DNA from: Aegicerativicinus sediminis
GTDB lineage: Bacteria; Bacteroidota; Bacteroidia; Flavobacteriales; Flavobacteriaceae
Reading direction: 5' to 3'
Assembly: GCF_015476115.1 (NCBI RefSeq)
Contig: NZ_CP064295.1
Span: forward strand, 310,001-374,000
Length of the DNA: 64,000 nucleotides
Positions 47,207 to 55,656 of this stretch are shown in pieces. The notes beneath the pieces are model-generated. The model was given only the letters and a program-made list of their open reading frames with translations, had not been told where the DNA came from and searched no databases. Position numbers and translations under genes: made by a program. Positions within the stretch are counted from its first letter, which is position 1. Every line of letters starts with the position of its first letter.

Positions 47207-47761
47207 ATGAAATTACCACAGATCGCAACGTTTATAGTATTTGCAATTATGTTTTCTTGCAATAAGGAAGTCGACCCATATCTTATAACAGATCAGAGTA
47301 TCGGTCTACTTACAGATTCTACCCAGGTAAAGGAATTAAAGGAAATTTTTGGTAGCGATTCAATTGTAAATTATAGTGATGGTGAAGAGTTCACTAGAGA
47401 TTTTAATAATATTGATGTTTATTCAAAAGAAGGGGAAAAATTATTGACATTGACTCCGAAGATCCTCGGCGATTCAACCTCAGTAATTGAAAGTGTACAA
47501 ATATTTTCTCCAAAGTTTAAAACAGATAAGGCTATAACTAGTCAAAGTTCCTTCAAAGACATATCGGATAATTATAAAATAACTAAGATTAACAACATCA
47601 TCAACAATTTGGTTTTGAGTGTTGATGAACTCAATGCGTCATTCACCATAGACAAAGAAGAATTGCCTTCTAATTTGAGGTTTAATATGGATTTAAATAT
47701 TGAAAAATCCCAAATACCTGATAAGGCAAAAATTAAACATTTTTTCGTGTACTGGAACTAA
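47207..47761 (+). CDS. Hypothetical lipoprotein
   Basis: I do not recognise a family. A hydrophobic leader ending at MFSC (about residue 18) predicts a lipoprotein of 184 residues, mostly polar and beta-rich with a SDGEEFTRDF stretch. It starts 16 bp after the HerA-like gene and ends 17 bp before the YitT gene, so co-transcription is likely. No enzymatic motif is seen. Confidence 0.65.
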   Translation: MKLPQIATFIVFAIMFSCNKEVDPYLITDQSIGLLTDSTQVKELKEIFGSDSIVNYSDGEEFTRDFNNIDVYSKEGEKLLTLTPKILGDSTSVIESVQIFSPKFKTDKAITSQSSFKDISDNYKITKINNIINNLVLSVDELNASFTIDKEELPSNLRFNMDLNIEKSQIPDKAKIKHFFVYWN

Positions 47762-47778
47762 TTACAATTCTCTGATTA

Positions 47779-48750
47779 TTGAATCCTTTTCTTTCCAAAA
47801 TTCTTGTAGATGTCGCCAAAAAGCGACTCTCAAATAAAAAATCGAATAAACCACCTTCTGACCGGGAGATTATTCCTTATGCCGAAAAATTGCAAGTTGA
47901 GCTGTTTCATGCAATAAAAGATTATTTTTTAATTATTGTTGGTGTATTCTCCGCAGGATTTGGGTTAAAGGGATTTTTATTGCCAAATCATTTTATCGAC
48001 GGTGGTGTTACCGGTATTTCACTATTAATCCAAAATTTATCTAAAATAGATTTAGGTATACTATTGGTTATTGTAAACATTCCATTTCTAATTTTAGGGG
48101 CACGTACTTTCAGCGTGAAATTTGCACTTAAAAGTGCCGTAGCCATAACTTTTCTCGCTATAGTCGTACACTTTATAAATTATCCTATTGTTACCAATGA
48201 TAAATTATTAATTGCCCTATTTGGGGGATTTTTTCTTGGACTTGGAATTGGAATGGCCATGAGAGGTGGTAGTGTTATAGATGGTACCGAGGTCCTTGCT
48301 GTTTATCTCAGTAGAAAATTTTCTCTAACTGTAGGTGATGTCTTATTAATAATTAACATCATTATCTTTTCATTTGGGGCTTATGTATTGTCAATAGAAA
48401 CGGCTTTATATGCCATACTTACCTATTTAGCCGCAGCCAAAACGGTAGATTTTGTGGTAGATGGTGTTGAAGAATATGTTGGAGTTACCATAATTTCTGA
48501 TCACCATGAAGAGATCAGGCAAATGATAACTGTTAAATTAAGAAGGGCCTGCACTATATTTTTAGGAAAAAGCGGCGTTAATACAGAAGAACGCACTTCC
48601 TATAAAAATATAATTTACTTAGTAGTAACCCGTTTAGAACTTTCAAGACTTCATACCGAAATAGACAAAATTGACAGTAACGCATTCACTGTAATGGGGG
48701 TGGTAAAAGACCTTAAAGGAGGAATGATTAAGAAAAAACCATTGAAATAA
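47779..48750 (+). CDS. YitT family membrane protein
   Basis: A 323-residue polytopic protein with five or six helices and the family's motifs GFGLKGFLLPNHFIDGGVTG, GLGIGMAMRGGSVIDGTEVLA and TYLAAAKTVDFVVDG. A C-terminal DUF2179 soluble domain follows (RRACTIFLGKSGV and VMGVVKDLKGG). The function is unknown; YitT proteins are suggested to be transporters. The start is TTG at 47779. The N-terminal 40 residues are lysine-rich. The cupin gene follows 7 bp later. Confidence 0.85.
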   Translation: MNPFLSKILVDVAKKRLSNKKSNKPPSDREIIPYAEKLQVELFHAIKDYFLIIVGVFSAGFGLKGFLLPNHFIDGGVTGISLLIQNLSKIDLGILLVIVNIPFLILGARTFSVKFALKSAVAITFLAIVVHFINYPIVTNDKLLIALFGGFFLGLGIGMAMRGGSVIDGTEVLAVYLSRKFSLTVGDVLLIINIIIFSFGAYVLSIETALYAILTYLAAAKTVDFVVDGVEEYVGVTIISDHHEEIRQMITVKLRRACTIFLGKSGVNTEERTSYKNIIYLVVTRLELSRLHTEIDKIDSNAFTVMGVVKDLKGGMIKKKPLK

Positions 48751-48757
48751 TTGTGTA

Positions 48758-49138
48758 ATGGCAAAATATAAAATTCAGAAAAATCCATTTATTGTACCGA
48801 CCACCGACGGTAAATCAATAAAAGAACATTTCGGATTGGCTACTACAAACACTAAAGAAATTAGTATTGCCCACATGGTAGCTCCTTCTGGATGGAGTGA
48901 ACCATTCCAAACCCCAGAATTCGATGAATACACCATTGTAATTAAAGGCAAAAAACAATTTAATATCGAAGGTGAAAAGTTGGTTATTTCTGCCGGCGAA
49001 TCTATTTTTGTGCCTAAGAACACTCGTGTTCAATACTCAAATCCATTCCTAGAACCTTGTGAATATATAGCTATATGCACTCCTGCGTTTGATATTACTA
49101 AGGCAAACCGAGAAGCAGATGAAATGGATTTTAGTTAA
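48758..49138 (+). CDS. Single-domain cupin protein
   Basis: A 126-residue cupin. Motif 1 is about residues 45-68 (TPEFDEYTIVIKGKKQF) and motif 2 about 75-95 (ISAGESIFVPKNTRVQYSNP). The usual metal-binding histidines are largely absent from motif 1, so it may bind a ligand rather than act as an enzyme. The substrate is unknown. It overlaps the following hydrolase gene by 20 bp, indicating a coupled pair. Confidence 0.82.
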   Translation: MAKYKIQKNPFIVPTTDGKSIKEHFGLATTNTKEISIAHMVAPSGWSEPFQTPEFDEYTIVIKGKKQFNIEGEKLVISAGESIFVPKNTRVQYSNPFLEPCEYIAICTPAFDITKANREADEMDFS

Positions 49139-49946
49139 GCTAATAGGATTTTACTGTAATATTGCGAGTCTGTTTTTCCCAAAACATTCGGGGAAATTAG
49201 CCCTTAAGCTGTTTTCCATTCCGCGTAAAGGGTGGATTAAAAAAGGGCAACAAGACTTTTTAGACACTTCGTTCAGGGAAGAGTTGGTATATGATGATGA
49301 GGCGATAATGTCCTATCGTTGGAAAGGCAATGGTTCTACAATCTTATTGGTTCATGGCTGGGAAAGTAATACAGCTAGATGGGAATCGCTTATTAGGCTT
49401 TTACAAAAAATAGATCTAAATATTGTTGCCATAGATGCACCGGCACATGGAAATTCAGGGAGTTATTTCTTCAATGTAAATCTATATTCAAAATTTCTGA
49501 AAAAAATTATCGAAAGAACGAAACCAAATTTTGTAATTGCGCATTCGGTAGGTGCAATGGCTGTTTGCAAATCCTTTGCCGACCTTCAAAACTACACTCC
49601 TAAAAAAATGGTATTGATTGGAGCTCCATCAAAATATGAAGATATCTTGCAACGCTATATCAAAATGATGGGGTATAATAATCGGGTAAGTTCTAATTTT
49701 AAAAGTAGAATAGTTGATATTTTCAAAACTTCCTTGCATAGTATAAATACTGCTAGTTATGCGAAACTTTTAAATACTCCGATTTTAGTGGTACATGATC
49801 AATTCGACGATGTTATCCCTTATAACGATGCATTGGAAATTGAGGCCGAATGTAGGCACTCCAAACTAGTAACTACTAAAAATATGGGGCACTCCTTAAA
49901 TAATGAAGTGGTTAACCATCATATCTTGGAATATGTCTCAAGTTGA
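49119..49946 (+). CDS. Alpha/beta hydrolase
   Basis: A 275-residue alpha/beta hydrolase from ATG 49119. The oxyanion-hole motif is LLVHGWESN. The nucleophile elbow is AHSVGAM, with Ala where the first Gly of GxSxG usually stands. The acid is in VVHDQFDDVIP and the catalytic His in NMGHSL. No signal peptide is evident, but the N-terminal helix is hydrophobic. A TTG at 49089 would extend it inside the cupin gene. The substrate is unknown. Confidence 0.85.
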   Translation: MKWILVKLIGFYCNIASLFFPKHSGKLALKLFSIPRKGWIKKGQQDFLDTSFREELVYDDEAIMSYRWKGNGSTILLVHGWESNTARWESLIRLLQKIDLNIVAIDAPAHGNSGSYFFNVNLYSKFLKKIIERTKPNFVIAHSVGAMAVCKSFADLQNYTPKKMVLIGAPSKYEDILQRYIKMMGYNNRVSSNFKSRIVDIFKTSLHSINTASYAKLLNTPILVVHDQFDDVIPYNDALEIEAECRHSKLVTTKNMGHSLNNEVVNHHILEYVSS

Positions 49947-49984
49947 TATTTTATAAATTTGCACCTTATTAATTTACAACCTAC

Positions 49985-50734
49985 GTGGAAGAACAATTAA
50001 CAAGATTAAATAAATACCTCAGCGAAGCAGGGTTCTGCTCGAGGCGAGAAGCAGATAAACTTATAGCAGAAGGAAGAGTAACCATTAATGATGTGGTCCC
50101 GGAAATGGGGACAAAGGTAACACCCTCAGATATTGTAAAAGTTGACGGAAAGAGGATAAAAAATGATGAGGAAGAGAGAACTTACCTCATGCTCAACAAA
50201 CCAGTAGGAATTGTTTGCACTACAGACACTAGGGTTGAGAAGGACAATATTATAGATTTCATTAATTACCCTAAACGTATATTTCCCATTGGGCGACTAG
50301 ATAAGGATAGTGAAGGATTAATTTTATTGACAGATGACGGTGATATTGTAAACAAAATTTTACGTGCCCGCCATAATCACGAAAAGGAATATATTGTAAC
50401 CGTAGATAAAACCATCTCTCAAACTTTTATTAATGGCATGGCATCCGGTGTGCCCATTTTAGGACAAACCACCAAAAAATGTCAAGTTGAAAAAATTGAT
50501 TCAAAGACTTTCAAAATCATACTAACCCAAGGGCTTAACCGTCAAATTAGGCGGATGTGTGAGTATTTCAATTATAATGTTACTTCCTTAAAACGAATAA
50601 GAATTATTAACATCACACTAGATGTACCTGTTGGATCGTATAGGGAATTAACAGCCACCGAATTATCAACTCTATATAAGCTTTTGGAAGGGCCTCAAAA
50701 GAAAAATAAGGGCAAGAATCAACAAAATCATTAA
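49985..50734 (+). CDS. rluF: 23S rRNA pseudouridine synthase, RluF-like
   Basis: The N-terminal S4 domain ([29 protein letters not shown]) is followed by the RsuA-type catalytic core: YLMLNKPVG, the catalytic Asp in [18 protein letters not shown], and the C-terminal [13 protein letters not shown]. The S4 domain plus KDSEGL and NRQIRRM pattern fits RluF, which modifies U2604 of 23S rRNA in E. coli, though RluB/RsuA specificity cannot be excluded. The C-terminal tail is short and basic. The start is GTG at 49985. A TAAATTTG box at 49954-49961 could be its promoter. Confidence 0.82.
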   Translation: MEEQLTRLNKYLSEAGFCSRREADKLIAEGRVTINDVVPEMGTKVTPSDIVKVDGKRIKNDEEERTYLMLNKPVGIVCTTDTRVEKDNIIDFINYPKRIFPIGRLDKDSEGLILLTDDGDIVNKILRARHNHEKEYIVTVDKTISQTFINGMASGVPILGQTTKKCQVEKIDSKTFKIILTQGLNRQIRRMCEYFNYNVTSLKRIRIINITLDVPVGSYRELTATELSTLYKLLEGPQKKNKGKNQQNH

Positions 50735-50814
50735 TCAATTCAAGATAAAATTAGCAGGTATTACGTCATTTCTTAATTTGATTATTATGTAATTTTACCT
50801 CAAAACAATTTGAA

Positions 50815-51000
50815 ATGATACGTGTATTAGCATTAATTCTTACCCTTGGAGGCATGATTGCCCTAGTGTTAGGTGTATTAGGAATATTCGGCAACAATTT
50901 AGTTACTTTAAGCCCATGGGCCCTTACAATTTTAGGGTTAGTTTTCTTTATTGCTGGTGTTTCGATGTTAAAATATAGAAAAGATACTCCCACAAACTAA
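50815..51000 (+). CDS. Small two-TM membrane protein
   Basis: A 61-residue protein made of two hydrophobic helices, about residues 2-25 and 33-55, joined by a short NNLVTLSPW turn and ended by a basic tail. It starts at ATG 50815 and its stop abuts the VOC gene ATG, so the two are co-transcribed. I do not recognise a family. Confidence 0.7.
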   Translation: MIRVLALILTLGGMIALVLGVLGIFGNNLVTLSPWALTILGLVFFIAGVSMLKYRKDTPTN

Positions 51001-51429
51001 ATGGCAGCAACATCTAATTATCCCTTTCACCTTGCAATTCCTGTTCACAATCTCAGGGAATGCAGAGAATTTTATGGTACAGTTTTAAAATGTGAAGAAG
51101 GCCGAAGTAGCGATCATTGGGTCGATTTCAATCTTTTCGGACATCAATTGGTTATACATTTTAAACCTAAATCTGGTGAACAACTTCATTCCAATCCCGT
51201 AGATGGTAAGGATGTACCCGTACCTCATTTTGGGGTTGTGATTCCTTGGGTTGAATTTTTCAACTTTGCAGACCATTTAAAAGAACATGGCGTGGACTTT
51301 ATCATTGAGCCATATTTAAGGTTTGAAGGATTGGTAGGTGAACAAGCAACTATGTTTTTTAAAGATCCTGCAGGAAATGCTTTAGAATTTAAAGCCTTCA
51401 AAGATATTTCGCAATTATTTGCCAAATAG
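51001..51429 (+). CDS. VOC family protein
   Basis: A 142-residue vicinal-oxygen-chelate protein. The first beta-alpha-beta module has [26 protein letters not shown]. The second has [12 protein letters not shown] and ends in [14 protein letters not shown] with the metal-site Glu. Metal-binding candidates are the His of PFHLAI, the His of PHFGV and that Glu. The family covers glyoxalases, dioxygenases and resistance proteins; the substrate cannot be named. It directly follows the small membrane protein. Confidence 0.85.
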   Translation: MAATSNYPFHLAIPVHNLRECREFYGTVLKCEEGRSSDHWVDFNLFGHQLVIHFKPKSGEQLHSNPVDGKDVPVPHFGVVIPWVEFFNFADHLKEHGVDFIIEPYLRFEGLVGEQATMFFKDPAGNALEFKAFKDISQLFAK

Positions 51430-51430
51430 A

Positions 51431-53167
51431 CTATTTATAACGCCAACTTTTTAAATCTGCTCCTGCAGGGGCACTTTCTTCAATACGCTTCATGATTTTT
51501 GGAACATACATTGAATTGTATCTCAATCTAGAAATGTGGTTAGGATTGTCGTGGTCACCATTCCAGCAGTGTTCGGCCCTATCTCCATAATCAACCTCCC
51601 CATCATAATATGGATTCGTTGTACTTTCGAGAAAATCCTCCATTAAATAGACCGCATTGTTTAAATAATAGTTATCCATATCGCCACAATAAATATGGAT
51701 TTTTCCTTTTAGCTTGTCTCCCAATTTATCCCAATCTCGCTCCAAAATGTGCCTTAAATCATAATTTTCTTTCCAAAATTGGGCTACATCTGGGTTTATT
51801 TTTCCTGTAAGTTTATCGTAGAGTCTTTTTGGATATCCATCCTCATCTTGAGGCGAATAGGTCGCCTCCCAAATATCCCATTGTTGACCAGACCTTGATT
51901 TATCTCCTAAGGCCAATTCGAAATGGTTACTGCGTCTAATAGTAGAATTGATATCACCCAAATAATTCCTGTACATAGGTTTTTCTAGATTTTGAAAATT
52001 ACCATCGTAGTAGTAAACATTATCATCCTCATAAATATTAGCAAGACAATAGGCTCGGAAATCAATGGGGTCTGGGCAGGCTGCAAAACAGCCATTATAC
52101 TCATCAGGATACATAACCTGGACCGCAAGAGCTTCCCAACCTCCTGTAGAACCTCCGTATAAAAACCGGGACCACCCCTCCCCAATTCCTCTAAATTGTT
52201 CCTCTATATAAGGAATCAACTCATATGTTATCGCATCCCCATAAGGACCTTGACTTGCAGAATTAACTGCATAGGAATCATCATAATAAGGAGTTGGGTG
52301 TTGAATTTCAATAACAATAAACCTAGGAAAATCAGGTTCATTCCATCGTTTATAAAAATCATATGCCTCTTGCTGTTGAATTTTATTATAACCCTCAACA
52401 TGAAAACGTTCTGAATAATCCGGTTCTAAATTGGGATCTGGAGGAGTTGTACGCCATCCCCCAAAATTGCTTGGAAAATGGCCGTGGAAAATCATTAAGG
52501 GATAATTTGCTTCCGGATGCTCCTCAAACCCCTTCGGCAATAAAATATGGGCCCCTAAATAGATGTCTCTACCCCAAAATTCCGACAGTTTTTCAGATTT
52601 CAACTTAACGTGTTTAATCCATTCCGTATCTTCTGGTTCTGGTATAGGTGGAATTATTTTATCAATGGTAATCTTATACTCCGTTCCACTATTCTTTTCA
52701 AAAGTTATCTTCACAGGTTCGCTATACAAATTTCCCGGTGAACTATTCCATTTTTGACCTTCACCATTGTCCATCGGCAATTTTACAGTTTGTCCAGTCG
52801 ACAACTTAAAGGTTTCGTACACATGAAATAAGGCCTGCACATAATAATCCCCGGATTCTAATTTAGATAAGTCATTTATAGGGTATCCAAATATGCCATC
52901 ACCAATAGAAACGGTTCCACCTGTTTCTAGATCTTCGACGTTAACGCCGAAAATTTGTTGGGTATTTACACCTTCATTAATTTGAAATCGTGGTTCAGCC
53001 GCGGAGTCTTTACTGAACATTAAAAGCATCCGGCCATCCGTAGGTTGATCCATAAGACTATCGGAAATGGTAACTAAAAACTTGTTTCCGATTGAGGTTT
53101 TATTCTGCTTTTGGCAGGATAAGAAAATAAATAACAATAAAAGACAAGAGTAATATTGAGCTTTCAT
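51431..53167 (-). CDS. Putative esterase lipoprotein (alpha/beta hydrolase fold)
   Basis: A 578-residue lipoprotein from ATG 53167 with a leader ending at LSCQKQ. After an N-terminal beta domain (about residues 25-190) comes an alpha/beta hydrolase core with LMIFHGHFPSN, the nucleophile elbow YGGSTGGWEAL, and a late HIYCGDMDNYYL and EHCWNGDHDN that may give the acid and His. It resembles the putative esterase (EstD/Fes-like) group. An ATG at 53230 lies upstream of the signal peptide. The substrate is unknown. Confidence 0.75.
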   Translation of the reverse strand: MKAQYYSCLLLLFIFLSCQKQNKTSIGNKFLVTISDSLMDQPTDGRMLLMFSKDSAAEPRFQINEGVNTQQIFGVNVEDLETGGTVSIGDGIFGYPINDLSKLESGDYYVQALFHVYETFKLSTGQTVKLPMDNGEGQKWNSSPGNLYSEPVKITFEKNSGTEYKITIDKIIPPIPEPEDTEWIKHVKLKSEKLSEFWGRDIYLGAHILLPKGFEEHPEANYPLMIFHGHFPSNFGGWRTTPPDPNLEPDYSERFHVEGYNKIQQQEAYDFYKRWNEPDFPRFIVIEIQHPTPYYDDSYAVNSASQGPYGDAITYELIPYIEEQFRGIGEGWSRFLYGGSTGGWEALAVQVMYPDEYNGCFAACPDPIDFRAYCLANIYEDDNVYYYDGNFQNLEKPMYRNYLGDINSTIRRSNHFELALGDKSRSGQQWDIWEATYSPQDEDGYPKRLYDKLTGKINPDVAQFWKENYDLRHILERDWDKLGDKLKGKIHIYCGDMDNYYLNNAVYLMEDFLESTTNPYYDGEVDYGDRAEHCWNGDHDNPNHISRLRYNSMYVPKIMKRIEESAPAGADLKSWRYK

Positions 53168-53221
53168 AGGAGGCTGGTTAGTTCTTTCAATTGAAAGATA
53201 CCTTATTTTCAGAAATAAAAA

Positions 53222-53239
53222 AAGTGGCAAAAGCCGCTT
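53222..53239 (-). terminator. Terminator after folD
   Basis: The sense-strand stem AAGCGGC / GCCACTT, with one C-A mismatch and a TTTT loop, is followed by a T-run 8 bp after the folD stop. Confidence 0.6.
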
Positions 53240-53246
53240 AGTTATT

Positions 53247-54125
53247 CTATAAAATATGTCGTTCTCGTGCGAGAAGGGTATTTTTCAAAAGCATTGCCCT
53301 TGTCATTGGTCCCACACCTCCAGGAACAGGAGTTATATATTCTGATTTCGGACTAACACTATCAAAATGTACATCACCTGCCAATCTATAGCCACGTTTT
53401 TTTGTATCATCAGGAACTCGAGTAATTCCAACATCAATGACAGTTACACCTTCCTTCACCATATCTCCAGTTAAAAATTCTGGAATTCCTAAAGCCGCTA
53501 TAATAATATCGGCTTGCTTGGTTATTTCCGCTAAATTTCTTGTTCTACTGTGAGCAACCGTTACTGTGGCATTACCAGCATTACGTTTTTGGCTCATAAG
53601 AATGCTCATTGGACGACCAACTATATGACTTCTTCCAATAACAACCACATGCTTGCCTGAAGTTTCAACATTATAGCGCTCCAACAATTCTAAAATACCA
53701 AAAGGTGTAGCGGAAATAAAAGTTGGCAAATCTAATGTCATACGCCCTACATTCATAGGATGAAATCCATCCACATCCTTATCCGGGTTTATAGCCATAA
53801 GTACCTTTTGCTCATCAATGTGTTTAGGCAAAGGTAGCTGAACAATAAATCCATCTATATCCTTATCGGTATTAAGTTCGTGAATTATCTCCAACAATTT
53901 TTCTTCGGTAGTTTCTTCTGGAAGATCAATCAATGTTGAACCAAAACCTACCATTTTGCAATCTTTAACCTTAGAGTTAACATATGTCATACTTGCTCCA
54001 TCAGTACCCACCAAAACAGCTGCCAAATGAGGAACCTTCTCCCCTCTTTCTATAATAGCTTCAACCTGCTTGGCTATTTCCAGTTTAATGTCACTACTTA
54101 CTTTATTACCGTCTAAAATGGTCAT
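53247..54125 (-). CDS. folD: Bifunctional methylene-THF dehydrogenase/cyclohydrolase FolD
   Basis: A 292-residue one-carbon enzyme with [28 protein letters not shown] (catalytic Lys), [28 protein letters not shown] and [17 protein letters not shown]. The C-terminal [15 protein letters not shown] completes the family signature. It interconverts 5,10-methylene-THF and 10-formyl-THF. It starts 22 bp after the ffh stop and is probably co-transcribed with it. Confidence 0.97.
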   Translation of the reverse strand: MTILDGNKVSSDIKLEIAKQVEAIIERGEKVPHLAAVLVGTDGASMTYVNSKVKDCKMVGFGSTLIDLPEETTEEKLLEIIHELNTDKDIDGFIVQLPLPKHIDEQKVLMAINPDKDVDGFHPMNVGRMTLDLPTFISATPFGILELLERYNVETSGKHVVVIGRSHIVGRPMSILMSQKRNAGNATVTVAHSRTRNLAEITKQADIIIAALGIPEFLTGDMVKEGVTVIDVGITRVPDDTKKRGYRLAGDVHFDSVSPKSEYITPVPGGVGPMTRAMLLKNTLLARERHIL

Positions 54126-54147
54126 TTATTGCAAAATTTGATTAGGT

Positions 54148-55476
54148 TTATCTCATATTTTTTAAGGCCTGCATCATCTTTCGGCCACCACCACCTTGCA
54201 TCATTTTCATCATTTTGCTCATTTGGGTGAACTGCTTAAGTAATTGATTTACTTCTTGCACTGAAGTCCCAGAACCTTGACCGATGCGCTTCTTCCTACT
54301 GCCATTAATCAATGAAGGATTCGAACGTTCTTCTGGTGTCATGGAGTAAATAATTGCTTCAATATGCTTGAACGCATCATCATCAATATCCATATCCTTT
54401 ACCATTTTTCCAACGCCGGGAATCATACCCATGAGATCTTTCATATTTCCCATTCGCTTAATTTGCTGAATCTGGGAAAGGAAATCATCAAAACCAAATT
54501 GGTTTTTGGCAATTTTCTTTTGAATTTTTCTGGCTTCCTGCTCATCGAATTGTTCTTGAGCACGTTCAACCAAAGAAACCACATCACCCATTCCGAGTAT
54601 ACGGTCTGCCATACGCGAAGGATAGAACACATCTATTGCCTCCATCTTTTCGCCAGTACCGATAAACTTAATCGGTTTATTTACAACAGACTTTATTGAA
54701 ATGGCCGCACCACCACGCGTATCACCATCTAATTTTGTAAGAATAACCCCATCAAAATTAAGTACATCATTAAAGGCTTTTGCGGTATTTACGGCATCCT
54801 GACCCGTCATAGAATCTACCACAAACAAAGTTTCCTGCGGTTGAACGGCATTATGGATGTTTTTTATTTCGGTCATCATCACCTCATCGACAGCCAATCG
54901 ACCGGCGGTATCTATTATCACCACATTGTAACCATTGGCCTTGGCGTGTGCGATACCAGCATTAGCAATAGCTACTGGATCCTGATTGCCTCTTTCACTA
55001 TAAACTTCAATTCCAATCTGTTCACCAACAACATGTAATTGATCAATCGCAGCAGGACGATAAACGTCACAGGCCACTAACAATGGATTCTTAGACTTTT
55101 TCTTCTTTAGATAATTAGCAAGTTTACCAGAAAAGGTAGTTTTACCCGAACCTTGTAAACCAGACATCAAAATAACTGAAGGGTTACCACTGAGGTTAAT
55201 ACCTTCAGCATCACCTCCCATTAATGATGTTAATTCATCCTTAACAATTTTCACCATTAATTGCCCCGGCTGAAGGGTGGTTAATACATTTTGCCCAAGA
55301 GCTTTCTCCTTTACAGTATTGGTAAATTCTTTTGCAGTTTTGAAATTAACATCGGCATCTAATAGCGCCCTTCTAACTTCTTTAAGGGTTTCAGCTACAT
55401 TGACTTCGGTAATACTACCATGTCCCTTTAAAACGTGTAACGCCTTATCTAACTTCTCACTTAGGTTATTAAACAT
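54148..55476 (-). CDS. ffh: Signal recognition particle protein Ffh
   Basis: A 442-residue SRP GTPase. The N domain is followed by the G domain: G1 is GLQGSGKTTFSGKLA, then DVYRPAAIDQL, DTAGRL, and G4 TKLDGDTRGGAA. The Met-rich M domain at the C-terminus (about 330-442) binds 4.5S RNA and signal sequences and ends in a MKMMQGGGGRKMMQ stretch. It targets membrane proteins to SecYEG. It heads the ffh-folD unit with a -7 box 26 bp upstream. Confidence 0.97.
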   Translation of the reverse strand: MFNNLSEKLDKALHVLKGHGSITEVNVAETLKEVRRALLDADVNFKTAKEFTNTVKEKALGQNVLTTLQPGQLMVKIVKDELTSLMGGDAEGINLSGNPSVILMSGLQGSGKTTFSGKLANYLKKKKSKNPLLVACDVYRPAAIDQLHVVGEQIGIEVYSERGNQDPVAIANAGIAHAKANGYNVVIIDTAGRLAVDEVMMTEIKNIHNAVQPQETLFVVDSMTGQDAVNTAKAFNDVLNFDGVILTKLDGDTRGGAAISIKSVVNKPIKFIGTGEKMEAIDVFYPSRMADRILGMGDVVSLVERAQEQFDEQEARKIQKKIAKNQFGFDDFLSQIQQIKRMGNMKDLMGMIPGVGKMVKDMDIDDDAFKHIEAIIYSMTPEERSNPSLINGSRKKRIGQGSGTSVQEVNQLLKQFTQMSKMMKMMQGGGGRKMMQALKNMR

Positions 55477-55502
55477 ATTTGCTGCTCTTTTTTAAGGAAT
55501 TG

Positions 55503-55510
55503 CAAAGGTA
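55503..55510 (-). promoter_or_regulatory. Promoter -7 box for ffh-folD
   Basis: The sense-strand TACCTTTG is an exact TAnnTTTG match, 26 bp before the ffh ATG. Confidence 0.5.
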
Positions 55511-55608
55511 AATATTTGATTTGTATATATAAAGTTGGAGATTGACAATCTATTTTAAAATTAAATTCAAAGTTGAAATAATAGAATTATCAAAGGCCTA
55601 AAAAACAT

Positions 55609-55635
55609 AAAAGGCTACAATATTTGCAGCCTTTT
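55609..55635 (-). terminator. Terminator after the beta-helix T9SS gene
   Basis: AAAAGGCT and AGCCTTTT flank an inner partly paired loop, 21 bp after the stop of the beta-helix gene. Confidence 0.7.
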
Positions 55636-55656
55636 AATTTATTAATAGTTTTTTCA

